In this document: piece after piece, positions 44,343 to 54,095 of the stretch | Layout: the number at the start of each line of letters is the position of its first letter | Numbering within the stretch: position 1 is the first letter of the stretch | NCBI GenBank assembly: GCA_026989355.1 | Contig: JALSJM010000002.1 | Coordinates: 434,001 to 498,000, forward strand | Direction: 5' to 3' | DNA: 64,000 nt | DNA from: Paracoccaceae bacterium | GTDB lineage: Bacteria; Pseudomonadota; Alphaproteobacteria; Rhodobacterales; Rhodobacteraceae | Notes under the pieces: generated by a model | What the model was told of the DNA's origin: nothing | The model's input: only the letters and a program-made list of their open reading frames with translations | Databases searched by the model: none | Made by a program: the position numbers and the translations under genes

Positions 44343-44535
44343 GGGTCGGCCTCCTGTCTGGAAACAGGATTAGGCCAAGGTCCGGGGCGCGGCAATGGCG
44401 ATCTGGGGCCGGAGGTGCCGATCATGGGCAGGGCTGCAACGGAAAGGCGGCGGAAATGGCCGGCTTGTGTCGTCGATGGGTGTCTTTCGCGTGGCTGTTT
44501 CGGGTATCATGTCCCCAATCAGGGAGAGATGCGCC

Positions 44536-47310
44536 ATGAGCAATACGATTCGCTTCATGCTTGACGGAAAGGAAGTGGAGGCCCGCGAAGGCGAAACCAT
44601 CTGGGAAGTGGCGCATGGTCGCGGGTTGAAGATACCGCATCTGTGCCACAGGCCTGCGCCGGGTTATCGCCCGGATGGCAACTGCCGTGCCTGCATGGTG
44701 GAAATCGAGGGCGAGCGCACCCTTGCGGCAAGCTGTATCCGAACTCCCGCAGAGGGGATGATCGTGCGCACCGATACGCCCCGCGCGCAACACGCGCGGC
44801 GGATGGTTGTCGAACTTCTGATGGCCGATCAGCCTGCGGCGGCGCATGATGTCTCGTCGCATTTCCACGGGATCGCGTCCGAGATGGGTATAGGCGCAAG
44901 CCGCTTCCCGCCGCTTGAGGAAGAGCGCGTGCCGCCTCCTGATGCCAGTCATGTGGCGATGCGGGTCAATCTTGATGCCTGTATCCAGTGCGGGCTTTGC
45001 GTGCGCGCCTGCCGCGAGGTGCAGGTGAACGACGTGATCGGCATGAGCGGGCGCGGACATGACAGCTGGCCCGGTTTCGATTTCGCTGATCCGATGGGCG
45101 AAAGCACCTGCGTGGCCTGTGGTGAATGTGTGCAGGCCTGCCCCACCGGGGCCCTGATGGAAGCTGCCCTTCTTGACGATCAGCAGCGCGGCGACCGTGC
45201 CGATCACGATAGCGAAACCACGACCATCTGCCCCTTCTGCGGGGTCGGTTGCCGGATTTCGGTCAAGGTGAAGAACGGACGCATCCGACATGTGGACGGT
45301 GCAAACGGGCCGTCGAATGAAAACCGGTTGTGCGTGAAGGGACGCTTCGGATTCGATTACATCCACCATCCGCACCGCCTGACCAGACCGCTGATCCGGC
45401 GCAAGGATGCGCCTGAAAAGGGGATCAATGCAGATCCCGCAGATCCGTTGACCCATTTTTGCGAGGTCAGTTGGGAAGAGGCGCTTGCTGCTGCGGCCGG
45501 GGGGATGTTGCGGCTGAAGAAGCGGCACGGCGGCCGGGCGGTGGCCGGTTTCGGCAGCGCCAAATGCACCAACGAGGAAGCCTATCTTTTCCAGAAGCTG
45601 ATCCGTCAGGGTTTCGGGCACAACAACGTGGACCACTGCACGCGGCTGTGTCATGCGTCGTCGGTTGCGGCATTGGTCGAAAATATCGGTTCGGGTGCCG
45701 TTACCACCACATTCAACGAAATCGAGAATGCCGATGCGGCAATCCTGATCGGCTGCAACCCGTCCGAAAACCACCCGGTGGCAGCCACCTATTTCAAGCA
45801 GTTTGCCAGGCGCGGCGGCAGGCTGATCGTGATGGATCCGCGCGGTCAGGCACTGTCGCGACACGCCACCCACATGCTTCAGTTCCGCCCTGGAACCGAT
45901 GTGGCGCTGCTCAATGCGATCATGCATGTGATCGTTGAGGAAGAGCTTTACGACAGCCGGTATATTGCCACCCGCACCGAGAACTGGGAAGCCGAAAAAG
46001 CCCATCTGGCGCAGTTCCCCCCCGAGAAGATGGCTGATCTCTGCGGCATTGATGCCCGGGCAATCCGGGCTGTCGCCCGCGATTTCGCCACCGCCCGGGC
46101 CGGAATGATATTCTGGGGCATGGGGGTGAGCCAGCATGTGCATGGCACCGACAATGCGCGCTGTCTGATTTCGCTGGCGCTGATGTGCGGCCATGTGGGG
46201 CGTCCCGGCACCGGGCTGCACCCGCTGCGAGGGCAGAACAATGTGCAGGGGGCATCCGATGCGGGGCTGATTCCGATGTTTCTGCCCGATTACAAGCCGG
46301 TGCAGGATGAGGCCGTTCGCCGCCATTTTGCCGGGATCTGGGGCGGCGATGACTTCAGCGCCGAACCGGGGCTGACGGTGGTGGAAATCATGGAGGCAAT
46401 TCATGCGGGTGAAATCCGCGGCATGTATATCCTGGGTGAAAACCCGGCGATGTCGGACCCCGACCTGACCCATGCGCGGGCGGCGCTGGCCAGGCTGGAA
46501 CATCTGGTGGTGCAGGACATCTTCCTGACAGAAACCGCGATGTTCGCCGATGTGATCCTGCCTGCGGCGGCCTTTGCCGAAAAGGCCGGGACTGTCACCA
46601 ACACCAACCGGCAGGTGCAGATCGCCCGTCCTGCCGTGCCGCCCCCTGGCGAGGCGCGCCCGGATTGGGAGATCATCACTGATCTGGCCGGCAGGCTTGG
46701 ACTTGGCTGGCACTATACCCACCCGCGCGAGGTATTCTCCGAAATGAAGCAGGGGATGAAGTCGCTCGACAACATCACCTGGGAGCGGCTTGAGAGAGAA
46801 GGCTCGGTGATCTACCCCAGCCTTTCGCCCGAAGATCCCGGCCGACCGATCGTGTTTGGCGATGGTTTTCCCCGCCCCGGGGGGCGCGCGTGTTTCACAC
46901 CGGCGGAATTCGTTCCGCCCGATGAGCTGCCCGACGATGACTATCCGATGATTCTGACCACCGGGCGGCAGCTTGAACACTGGCATACCGGATCGATGAC
47001 GCGCCGTGCTGCGGTGCTTGATGCGCTCGAACCCGAGGCAACCTGCGCTCTGCACCCGCGTACCCTTGCCCGGCTGGGCGTGCGCCCGGGCGATTGCCTG
47101 CGCCTTGCCACTCGGCGCGGCAGCGTCACCGTGCGGGCGCGGGCCGATCGCGCGGTGGCAGAAGATATGGTGTTCATGCCCTTTGCCTATGTCGAGGCGG
47201 CTGCCAATATCTTGACCAACCCGGCACTTGACCCCTGGGGCAAGATCCCCGAGTTCAAGTTCGCCGCGGTGCGGGTGGAAAAGGCTGACAGCGATATTGC
47301 CGCCGAATGA
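44536..47310 (+). CDS. fdhF: Formate dehydrogenase subunit alpha (Mo/W-bis-MGD, ferredoxin domains fused)
   Basis: 924 residues from ATG 44536 (GGGAGAG upstream; earlier frame not conserved). Residues 1-80 are a [2Fe-2S] domain (Cys37, 50, 53, 67), 145-205 hold two [4Fe-4S] clusters (CIQCGLCVRAC; CVACGECVQACP), and 230-270 hold the proximal cluster (CPFCGVGC...CVKG). The metal ligand is Cys372 followed by His373 in HCTRLCHASS, a cysteine rather than selenocysteine version. This is the FdsA architecture, but no fdsB, fdsG, fdsC or fdsD gene is beside it. Electron acceptor unknown. Confidence 0.92.
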   Translation: MSNTIRFMLDGKEVEAREGETIWEVAHGRGLKIPHLCHRPAPGYRPDGNCRACMVEIEGERTLAASCIRTPAEGMIVRTDTPRAQHARRMVVELLMADQPAAAHDVSSHFHGIASEMGIGASRFPPLEEERVPPPDASHVAMRVNLDACIQCGLCVRACREVQVNDVIGMSGRGHDSWPGFDFADPMGESTCVACGECVQACPTGALMEAALLDDQQRGDRADHDSETTTICPFCGVGCRISVKVKNGRIRHVDGANGPSNENRLCVKGRFGFDYIHHPHRLTRPLIRRKDAPEKGINADPADPLTHFCEVSWEEALAAAAGGMLRLKKRHGGRAVAGFGSAKCTNEEAYLFQKLIRQGFGHNNVDHCTRLCHASSVAALVENIGSGAVTTTFNEIENADAAILIGCNPSENHPVAATYFKQFARRGGRLIVMDPRGQALSRHATHMLQFRPGTDVALLNAIMHVIVEEELYDSRYIATRTENWEAEKAHLAQFPPEKMADLCGIDARAIRAVARDFATARAGMIFWGMGVSQHVHGTDNARCLISLALMCGHVGRPGTGLHPLRGQNNVQGASDAGLIPMFLPDYKPVQDEAVRRHFAGIWGGDDFSAEPGLTVVEIMEAIHAGEIRGMYILGENPAMSDPDLTHARAALARLEHLVVQDIFLTETAMFADVILPAAAFAEKAGTVTNTNRQVQIARPAVPPPGEARPDWEIITDLAGRLGLGWHYTHPREVFSEMKQGMKSLDNITWERLEREGSVIYPSLSPEDPGRPIVFGDGFPRPGGRACFTPAEFVPPDELPDDDYPMILTTGRQLEHWHTGSMTRRAAVLDALEPEATCALHPRTLARLGVRPGDCLRLATRRGSVTVRARADRAVAEDMVFMPFAYVEAAANILTNPALDPWGKIPEFKFAAVRVEKADSDIAAE

Positions 47311-47334
47311 GGCACGGGGCCCGCGCGGCCGGGA

Positions 47335-48060
47335 TCATTCCCATCTGACCTCTCCGAGGAAGATGTAGCCGGCGCCATAGATTGTCTTGATCAGGCGGGG
47401 GTTCTTCGGATCTTCCCGCAGCTTGGTGCGTAGCCGCGAGATGCGCACATCCATTGCGCGATCGAAGCTTTCGCCTGCCGCGCCGCCCAGGATTTCCTGC
47501 ATGCGGGCGCGGGAAATCAGCCGTCGAGGACTTTCGAGAAACAGTCGCAGCACCTCGCCTTCGGCGTGGCTGAAAGGGGTTTCATTGCCCGTCTCGTCCA
47601 CCAGAACATAGCTGTCGAAATGCGCCGTCCAGCCGTTGAAGCGCGCGGTGTTCGAACTTTTGGCCGTGTTGCGGTTGCGCCGCAGGCGGGCGCGCACGCG
47701 GGCCACCACCTCGGCCGGGTCGAAAGGCTTGATGATGTAATCATCTGCTCCCAGTTCAAGGCCCGTTACCCGATCCTGCACCTGCGCACGCCCCGAAATG
47801 ATGATGATCGCCGCGCCCGATTCCAGCGCCAGACGGTGAACAAGGGCAAGGCCATCCTTGTCTGGCAGGCCGAGATCGACAAGGCAGACATCGGGCGTGG
47901 TGCTCTTCAGGGCAGCTTCGAATTCGGTTGCACGGGCGAAGTTCTGGGTGCGGAATCCCGCTTCTTCCAGGGCTTCCGAAAGCATCAGCCGGATTTCCGC
48001 TTCGTCATCAAGGATGGCGACCAGCGGTTGGTCAGGCAAGGAGGGTGTGTTCGAGGTCAT
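47335..48060 (-). CDS. OmpR-family response regulator
   Basis: 241 residues. Receiver domain (residues about 12-128) with acidic pocket LDDE, phosphoacceptor Asp62 in CLVDLGLPDKDG and the Lys in DDYIIKPFDPAEVV. C-terminal winged-helix OmpR DNA-binding domain (FNGWTAHFDSYVL ... SRLRTKLREDPKNPRLIKTIYGAGYIF). Its start overlaps the kinase stop as ATGA. Natural targets are its own divergent region and the acyl-CoA ligase/Liv transporter operon; the sequence cannot prove this. Confidence 0.93.
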   Translation of the reverse strand: MTSNTPSLPDQPLVAILDDEAEIRLMLSEALEEAGFRTQNFARATEFEAALKSTTPDVCLVDLGLPDKDGLALVHRLALESGAAIIIISGRAQVQDRVTGLELGADDYIIKPFDPAEVVARVRARLRRNRNTAKSSNTARFNGWTAHFDSYVLVDETGNETPFSHAEGEVLRLFLESPRRLISRARMQEILGGAAGESFDRAMDVRISRLRTKLREDPKNPRLIKTIYGAGYIFLGEVRWE

Positions 48061-49979
48061 GATGCGGACTCCAGCGCAAGAACGGCAGCCAGTTCATCGG
48101 CGCTGACCGGCTTGTTCAGAAGCGGGTGGCGCCGGACGGCCTTCAGGCGGCGGGGATCGTTGGGCGGCAGCGATGTCATCAGACAGGCAGGGATGCTGTT
48201 GCCCGTGGCGCGCAGGCGGTCGAGCATCTCGTCGCCGCCGGTTTCGCCCTTGAGAGTGATGTCGGACAGGATGAAATCCACTTCTGGCAGGGTGGCAAGC
48301 GCCAGCCCCTCTTCGGCGGTTGCAGCTTCAACTACGCGGTGCCCCATGCCGGTCAGCATTTCGCGCAGGGTTTCGCGCAGATCGGGAGAATCCTCGACCA
48401 GCAATACCATGCGCGGCTCGGCCCGCCGGGTCACGTGGCGCAGTGGCAGCCGCAGGGTGACGATCGCGCCTTCCGGACCGTTCGACAACCGCACCTGTCC
48501 GCCGGCGAGTCTGGTCAGGTCATAGACCATCGACAGTCCGAGCCCCGAGCCTTCGCCGCCCTTTGTGGTGAAGAAGGGATCAAACGCATGTTCGAGGGCT
48601 TCGTTGCTGAAGCCGGTTCCGGTATCGGAAACGGTGATTTCAAGCCATGTATCGCGCACCGTGCGGGCCGCAACGCGGATGGCGCCGGGCTCATCGCTGA
48701 TCGCATCTTTCGCATTCAGGATCAGGTTCAGCAGCGAATCCTGCAGGGAGCCGGGGTCAAGAAGCACCGGGCGTTCGAGGCCTGTGCAGGAGAGATCGAG
48801 CGTGATACTGTCGGGCAGGGTGGGGCAGGCTATGGTTTCCAGATCCTTCAGAAAATCGGCAAGCAGCACCGGTTCGGGCCGGATCTGACGCGGGGCCGAG
48901 ATGGCAGCGATGCGATCAAGCAGGGTGCCGCCGCGCCGGGCTGCGCGCCGGGTTGCATCGATCAGATGCCGGGCCTCTTCGGGAAGATCCATGCGTGACA
49001 GCCTGCTTTGCAGGCCCAGGATGATGGTCAGCAGATTGGCGAAATCATGGGCCAGCCCGCTGGTAAGCTGTGCGGCAAGTTCGCGCTTGCGGGTTTGCAT
49101 CAGGGCGGCCCGCGCCTGGGTTTCCTCGGTAATGTCCATTGAAAGAATGTAGATTCCGCGCACTTTCCCTTCGCGCAGATCGGGGGTGAATGCGGTGCGG
49201 ATACGCTTCTGCGAATCTTCATCGGTAAATTCGAACACGCTGGCCTCGCCCCGGCAGGCGCGCTTGAGGTGTGGCTCGATGCGGGCGAAGGCGCTTTCGC
49301 CAAGTGCCTGGCGGATATGCATTCCGGTGATCTCGGCCGGGCGTGAGGGCAGAATCAGCGGCAGGCGCTGGTTGGAATAGGTATAGTAGCCCCTGGTATC
49401 CACATGGGCGATATGGGCCGGCATCATTTCTGTTGTCATGCGGATGCGGGCTTCCATCTCGGTCAGCTGGTGCTTGGCTTCTTCGAGCGCGGCATTGGTG
49501 GCGGCCAGCGAACGGTTTGTCTGGGCCAGACGTTCGGCATGGGCAAGCACCTGATCCGACAGCTCTTCCGAGCGGGCGCGCAGCAGGGCCTCATGCTGCT
49601 TGATCGCGGTGATATCGGTATAGACCGCCACCCAGCCGCCCTGGGGCAAGGGGCTGCCTTCGACACTGATCGTGCGACCGTTTGCGCGTGTGCGCTCCAT
49701 GTAATGGGGTTCGAACTCACGGGCCTGGCGCACGCGGGCCTGCACGAAGGCCTCTATATCTTCGATTTCGCCATATTCGCCGCGTTCGGCCAGATAGCGT
49801 ATGGTGTCCGCAAAACTGGCGCCCGGGGTGCAGAAACGCGCAGGCAGGGCGAACATTTCCCGAAAGCGGCGGTTGGCGTTGACCAGCCGCAGGTTGCGAT
49901 CATAGATCGAAAGGCCCTGGCCGATCAGGTTGAGTCCGGCCTGTGTGAGCTTTGCGGTGTCGTTCGTTGCCAGAGTCAT
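48057..49979 (-). CDS. Hybrid sensor histidine kinase (PAS-PAS-HisKA-HATPase-REC)
   Basis: 640 residues. PAS-like domains at residues about 12-125 (GLSIYDRNLRLVNANRRFREMF) and 180-290 (IAHVDTRGYYTYSNQRLP), joined by a coiled coil (130-180). Phosphoacceptor His311 in LTSGLAHDFANLLTII, ATPase boxes LLNLILNAKDAIS, DTGTGFS and GSGLGLSMVYDL, and a C-terminal receiver with Asp in FILSDITLKG. No membrane helices, so it should sense a cytoplasmic cue. AAAGG precedes the ATG. Divergent from the ligase/Liv operon by 200 bases. Confidence 0.93.
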   Translation of the reverse strand: MTLATNDTAKLTQAGLNLIGQGLSIYDRNLRLVNANRRFREMFALPARFCTPGASFADTIRYLAERGEYGEIEDIEAFVQARVRQAREFEPHYMERTRANGRTISVEGSPLPQGGWVAVYTDITAIKQHEALLRARSEELSDQVLAHAERLAQTNRSLAATNAALEEAKHQLTEMEARIRMTTEMMPAHIAHVDTRGYYTYSNQRLPLILPSRPAEITGMHIRQALGESAFARIEPHLKRACRGEASVFEFTDEDSQKRIRTAFTPDLREGKVRGIYILSMDITEETQARAALMQTRKRELAAQLTSGLAHDFANLLTIILGLQSRLSRMDLPEEARHLIDATRRAARRGGTLLDRIAAISAPRQIRPEPVLLADFLKDLETIACPTLPDSITLDLSCTGLERPVLLDPGSLQDSLLNLILNAKDAISDEPGAIRVAARTVRDTWLEITVSDTGTGFSNEALEHAFDPFFTTKGGEGSGLGLSMVYDLTRLAGGQVRLSNGPEGAIVTLRLPLRHVTRRAEPRMVLLVEDSPDLRETLREMLTGMGHRVVEAATAEEGLALATLPEVDFILSDITLKGETGGDEMLDRLRATGNSIPACLMTSLPPNDPRRLKAVRRHPLLNKPVSADELAAVLALESAS

Positions 49980-50043
49980 CGTGCAGCCTTTCCCGTTATC
50001 GCTAGCACCTGCGCAGGTGGTGGGGAAGAGGGGCAGGCGCTTG

Positions 50044-50078
50044 TTACATTTCGTAAGGAATCCGCAAAAGTCACGAAA
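50044..50078. promoter_or_regulatory. Inverted repeats in the kinase-ligase divergent region
   Basis: TTAC-ATTTC-GTAA (50044-50056) is a short palindrome. TTTCGT (50049-50054) recurs inverted as ACGAAA (50073-50078). This is a plausible binding region for the OmpR-type regulator encoded next door. A -35-like TTGACC lies at 50082-50087 but no convincing -10 follows. The rest of 49980-50179 holds nothing recognisable. Confidence 0.4.
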
Positions 50079-50179
50079 AGTTTGACCTTGAAGAAAAATC
50101 CAACACTCTGTGAATGATGGGAATCACCTCGGGGTGAAATACGATCGCGCAGAAAAAGCGCGGCCAGGGAGGACCAGAC

Positions 50180-52150
50180 TTGACCGACAGCAAGGCTCAG
50201 TCGGATGCGCTGACATCGATCCCGGCATTGCTTGCCCGCAATGTGACCCATTTCGGTGCGCGCACGGCCTATCGTGAAAAGGAATTCGGGATCTGGCAAA
50301 GCTGGACCTGGGCCGAGGCCGCGAAAGAGATCGAGGATCTAGCGCTCGGGCTTCTGGGGCTGGGCATTCGTGCCGGGGATTTCGTGGCGATCATCGGCCG
50401 CAACCGCCCGCATTTCTACTGGACGATGGTTGCCGCGCAATCGGTGGGTGCGGTGCCGGTGCCCATGTATCAGGACGCCAATGCCGAAGAAATGGCCTAT
50501 GTGCTGGGCCATTGCGGTGCCCGTTTCGCGGTGGTGGACGATCAGGAGCAGGTGGACAAGATCCTGGAGGTGCAGGATCAGTTGCCCGATTTCGAGCACA
50601 TGATCTATGTCGATCCCCGCGGTCTGCGCAAATACGATCACGGCCGTCTGCACCAGTTTTCCCATATCCAGAAGATGGGCAGCGCCGCTTATGACGAGTT
50701 GAATCCCGAACTCGAGCGCCGGCTGGCACAGCTTGGTTATGACGATATCTGCGTGATGCTCTATACCTCGGGCACCACGGGAAAGCCCAAGGGCGTGGTG
50801 CTTTCGAACCGCAATGTGATCGAAAGCTCAAGGAATTCTGCTGCTTTCGACAATCTGACCGAGAACGAGGAAATCCTTGCCTATCTGCCGATGGCCTGGG
50901 TGGGCGATTTCATCTTCTCGATCGGCCAGGCCTACTGGTGCGGGTTCTGTGTGAACTGTCCCGAAAGCCCCGAAACCATGCCCAGCGATCTGCGTGAAAT
51001 CGGCCCGACCTACTATTTCGCTCCGCCCCGTTTCTTCGAAACCCAGCTGACCAGCGTGATGATCCGTATGGAGGATGCCGGACGTTTCAAGAAATGGCTT
51101 TTCGATCATTACATGAAAGTGGCGCGCAAGGTGGGGGCGGCTATCCTTGACGGCAGGCCGGTGCCGTTGGGCAAGAGGCTTTCCTATGCGCTTGGCGATA
51201 TCTTCATCTATGGCCCCCTGAAGAATGTGCTGGGCCTCAGCCGCATTCGCGTTGGTTACACTGCCGGCGAGGCGATCGGCCCCGAAATCTTCGAATTCTA
51301 CCGTTCGTTGGGCATCAACCTCAAACAGCTCTACGGTCAGACCGAAGCCACCGTGTTCATCACCCAGCAGCCCGATGGCGGGGTGCGGGCCGATACGGTG
51401 GGCATTCCAAGCCCGGGTGTCGAGGTGGAAATCCGTGACAATGGAGAGGTTTACTATCGCTCGCCCGGCGTGTTCGTGGAATATTACAGGAATCCCGAAA
51501 GCACGGCCAGTACCAAGGATGCCGAAGGCTGGGTGGCCACGGGCGATGCAGGTTTCTTCGAGGAAGGCACCGGCCATCTGCGCATCATCGATCGCGCCAA
51601 GGATGTGGGCAAGATGGCCGATGGCCGCCTGTTCGCCCCGAAATACGTGGAAAACAAGCTGAAGTTCTATCCAAACATACTGGAGGCAGTGGTGTTCGGG
51701 GCAGGACGCGATTTCTGCACTGCCTTCATCAACATTGATCTCAATGCGGTGGGCAACTGGGCCGAACGCAACAACATTGCCTATGCTTCGTACCAGGAAC
51801 TGGCGGCGCATCCCCGTGTTTACGAGATGATTCAGAACCACGTGGAGGAAGTGAACCGCTCGGTCGCGCAGGACGAGATGTTGTCGGGTTGTCAGATTCA
51901 CCGCTTTCTGATCCTGCACAAGGAACTGGATGCCGATGACGGCGAACTGACCCGCACCCGCAAGGTGCGCCGGCGTATCATTGAAGAGAAATACGCCGAT
52001 CTCATAGCCGCGCTCTATGATGGTTCGAAAGAGATCTTCACCGAAACCGAAGTGACCTATGAAGACGGCCGCAAGGGGACGATCTCGGCAACGCTCGAGA
52101 TCCGTGATGCCCGGGTAGAGCCGACAAGCGCGAAGGTGGCGGCACAATGA
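50180..52150 (+). CDS. AMP-dependent acyl-CoA synthetase (long-chain type, COG1022-like)
   Basis: 656 residues from a TTG start at 50180, with GGGAGG seven bases upstream. Adenylate-forming motifs: P-loop YTSGTTGKPKGVVLSNRN near residue 195, LKQLYGQTEATVFIT, WVATGDAGFFEEG, and KDVGKMADGRLFAPKYVENKLKF. The length and overall organisation match long-chain acyl-CoA ligases, although the acid is not determined. Co-transcribed with the Liv-type transporter (overlap with the ATPase gene as ATGA), suggesting it traps the imported acid as CoA ester. Confidence 0.93.
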   Translation: MTDSKAQSDALTSIPALLARNVTHFGARTAYREKEFGIWQSWTWAEAAKEIEDLALGLLGLGIRAGDFVAIIGRNRPHFYWTMVAAQSVGAVPVPMYQDANAEEMAYVLGHCGARFAVVDDQEQVDKILEVQDQLPDFEHMIYVDPRGLRKYDHGRLHQFSHIQKMGSAAYDELNPELERRLAQLGYDDICVMLYTSGTTGKPKGVVLSNRNVIESSRNSAAFDNLTENEEILAYLPMAWVGDFIFSIGQAYWCGFCVNCPESPETMPSDLREIGPTYYFAPPRFFETQLTSVMIRMEDAGRFKKWLFDHYMKVARKVGAAILDGRPVPLGKRLSYALGDIFIYGPLKNVLGLSRIRVGYTAGEAIGPEIFEFYRSLGINLKQLYGQTEATVFITQQPDGGVRADTVGIPSPGVEVEIRDNGEVYYRSPGVFVEYYRNPESTASTKDAEGWVATGDAGFFEEGTGHLRIIDRAKDVGKMADGRLFAPKYVENKLKFYPNILEAVVFGAGRDFCTAFINIDLNAVGNWAERNNIAYASYQELAAHPRVYEMIQNHVEEVNRSVAQDEMLSGCQIHRFLILHKELDADDGELTRTRKVRRRIIEEKYADLIAALYDGSKEIFTETEVTYEDGRKGTISATLEIRDARVEPTSAKVAAQ

Positions 52151-52986
52151 GCAGCTTGACGCACAAGGAAGAAGTCCCGGAAGGCGGTTATCGCACCCCG
52201 GATGGACGCATCATAGGCGGTGTGCTGATGGATCTGAAGGATATCACCCTGCGCTTCGGCGGCGTGACGGCGATCAGCAACATCAGTTTCGATATCCGCC
52301 AGGGCGAAATCCGCGCCATCATCGGCCCCAATGGTGCGGGCAAGTCTTCGATGCTGAACGTGATCAGCGGGTTCTATGTGCCGCAGGAGGGCGAAATCTG
52401 GTTTCGCGGCAGGAAGCGCCCGCCGCTGAAGCCCTATCAGGTAGCGCGTCAGGGCGTGGCGCGCACCTTTCAGAACATTGCGCTTTTCAAGGGAATGACC
52501 ACGCTCGACAACATCATGACGGGCAGGGTTACCAGGATGAAGAGCAACATGCTTGAACAGGCAATCTGGTGGGGGCGTGCGGAGCGTGAGGAGGTCGAGA
52601 ACCGGGAAGTCGTGGAGCGCATCATCGACTTCCTCGAGATCCAGGCCATTCGCAAGACGCCCGTGGGCCGCCTGCCCTACGGTCTGCAGAAAAGGGTAGA
52701 GCTTGGCCGGGCTCTGGCTGCGGAACCCGACCTTCTGCTTCTCGACGAACCCATGGCGGGAATGAATGTCGAGGAAAAAGAGGACATGTCGCGCTTCATT
52801 CTGGACGTGAATGACGAGTTCGGCACCACGATTGCACTTATCGAACACGACATGGGGGTGGTGATGGACCTTTCCGACCGCGTGGTGGTGATGGACTACG
52901 GCAGGAAGATCGGCGATGGCACGCCCGATGAAGTGCGCAACGATCAGGCAGTGATCGATGCCTATCTGGGGGTGGTCCATGAGTGA
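52147..52986 (+). CDS. Liv-type ABC transporter ATP-binding protein (LivG)
   Basis: 279 residues. Walker A GPNGAGKSS near residue 60, Q-loop RTFQNIALF, Walker B LLLLDEPMAGMN, H-loop LIEHDMGVVMDL. The signature is PYGLQKRVELGRAL instead of LSGGQ, a variant common in this Liv subgroup. An N-terminal tail of about 25 residues (HKEEVPEGGYRTPDGR) precedes the ATPase domain. Its stop overlaps the LivH gene by eight bases. Confidence 0.94.
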   Translation: MSSLTHKEEVPEGGYRTPDGRIIGGVLMDLKDITLRFGGVTAISNISFDIRQGEIRAIIGPNGAGKSSMLNVISGFYVPQEGEIWFRGRKRPPLKPYQVARQGVARTFQNIALFKGMTTLDNIMTGRVTRMKSNMLEQAIWWGRAEREEVENREVVERIIDFLEIQAIRKTPVGRLPYGLQKRVELGRALAAEPDLLLLDEPMAGMNVEEKEDMSRFILDVNDEFGTTIALIEHDMGVVMDLSDRVVVMDYGRKIGDGTPDEVRNDQAVIDAYLGVVHE

Positions 52987-53965
52987 TACGTTCTTCTTTG
53001 CGGTGGAGGTGGCCATCAATGGTCTGATGGCGGGCGTGATGTATGCGCTTGTGGCTCTCGGCTTCGTGCTGATCTTCAAGGCCAGTGGCGTGTTCAACTA
53101 TGCCCAGGGCGTGATGGCGCTTTTCGCCGCGCTCACATTGGTTGGCATCCAGAGCGGGCAGATCCCCTTTGCACATGTGATCAACGCCACCTTTGGCACG
53201 CATCTTTCCAGCTTCGGCTGGAACGTGCCTTCCCTTCTCGCGATCCTTCTGACGATGGGGGTGATGGTGCTGTTTGCCATTCTTGTCGAGCGGCTGGTTC
53301 TGAAACATCTGGTGAATCAGGAACCCATCATCCTGTTCATGGCGACCATCGGGCTGGCCTTCTTTCTGGAAGGGCTGGGCGATCTGATGTGGGGCTCGGA
53401 GATCAAGAAGCTTGATGTGGGCCTGCCGCAGGGGATTTCGGGAACCATCGAGAACGTTACCCATGAATGGTTCGGTTACGGCTTCTTCATAGACCGCCTC
53501 GACATCATTGCCGCCATGGTGGCCACGGTGCTGGTGATCGCGCTTACGGCCTATTCCAGATACACCAAGCAGGGCCGCGCCCTGCGGGCTGTTGCCGACG
53601 ACCACCAGGCGGCGCTTTCGGTTGGCATCAGCCTGCGTTTCATCTGGGTGCTGGTATGGTCGATCGCAGGCTTCGTGGCGCTGGTGGCGGGCATAATGTG
53701 GGGCACCAAATCAGGTGTTCAGTTCTCGCTTTCGCTGATTGCGCTGAAGGCCTTGCCGGTGCTGATGCTGGGCGGTTTCACCTCGATTCCCGGTGCGATC
53801 GTGGGCGGCCTCATTATTGGTGTGGGTGAAAAGCTGTTCGAATTCTTCGTCGGGCCGATGGTGGGTGGTGCCACGGAAAACTGGTTTGCCTATGTACTGG
53901 CGCTGGTCTTCCTGGTGTTCCGCCCTCAGGGCCTGTTCGGGGAAAAGATCATCGAGAGAGTATGA
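52979..53965 (+). CDS. Liv-type ABC transporter permease (LivH)
   Basis: 328 residues from ATG 52979 (MSDTFFFAVEVAINGLMAGVMYALVALGFVLI), about eight membrane helices. Family blocks are KASGVFNYAQGVMALF and the cytoplasmic-loop segment GRALRAVADDHQAALSVGISLRFIWVLVWSIAG. Partner of LivM in the inner-membrane channel. The longer frame to 52958 overlaps livG further and is not needed. Confidence 0.94.
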   Translation: MSDTFFFAVEVAINGLMAGVMYALVALGFVLIFKASGVFNYAQGVMALFAALTLVGIQSGQIPFAHVINATFGTHLSSFGWNVPSLLAILLTMGVMVLFAILVERLVLKHLVNQEPIILFMATIGLAFFLEGLGDLMWGSEIKKLDVGLPQGISGTIENVTHEWFGYGFFIDRLDIIAAMVATVLVIALTAYSRYTKQGRALRAVADDHQAALSVGISLRFIWVLVWSIAGFVALVAGIMWGTKSGVQFSLSLIALKALPVLMLGGFTSIPGAIVGGLIIGVGEKLFEFFVGPMVGGATENWFAYVLALVFLVFRPQGLFGEKIIERV

Positions 53966-54095
53966 CATGACAGACGATCGTGCAGTTTTTCCAGGCGCCG
54001 CGGCAACATGCAGATATTTGCATGAAGGGTGTTTCTTCGACTACGCTCGCCTTGCCCGTATCGGGAACGCGAACAGCACAACAGGAGGAAACGCC

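Noticed and set aside
44422-47055. 877-codon open frame antisense to the formate dehydrogenase gene
   Set aside because: It mirrors the fdh codons in GC-rich DNA, has no recognisable domain, and the plus-strand frame has all Fe-S and molybdopterin motifs.
53967-54095. Longer start (ATG 53967) for the small Liv-operon membrane protein
   Set aside because: No ribosome site there, and the extra 43 residues are polar and unremarkable; AGGAGG marks ATG 54096.
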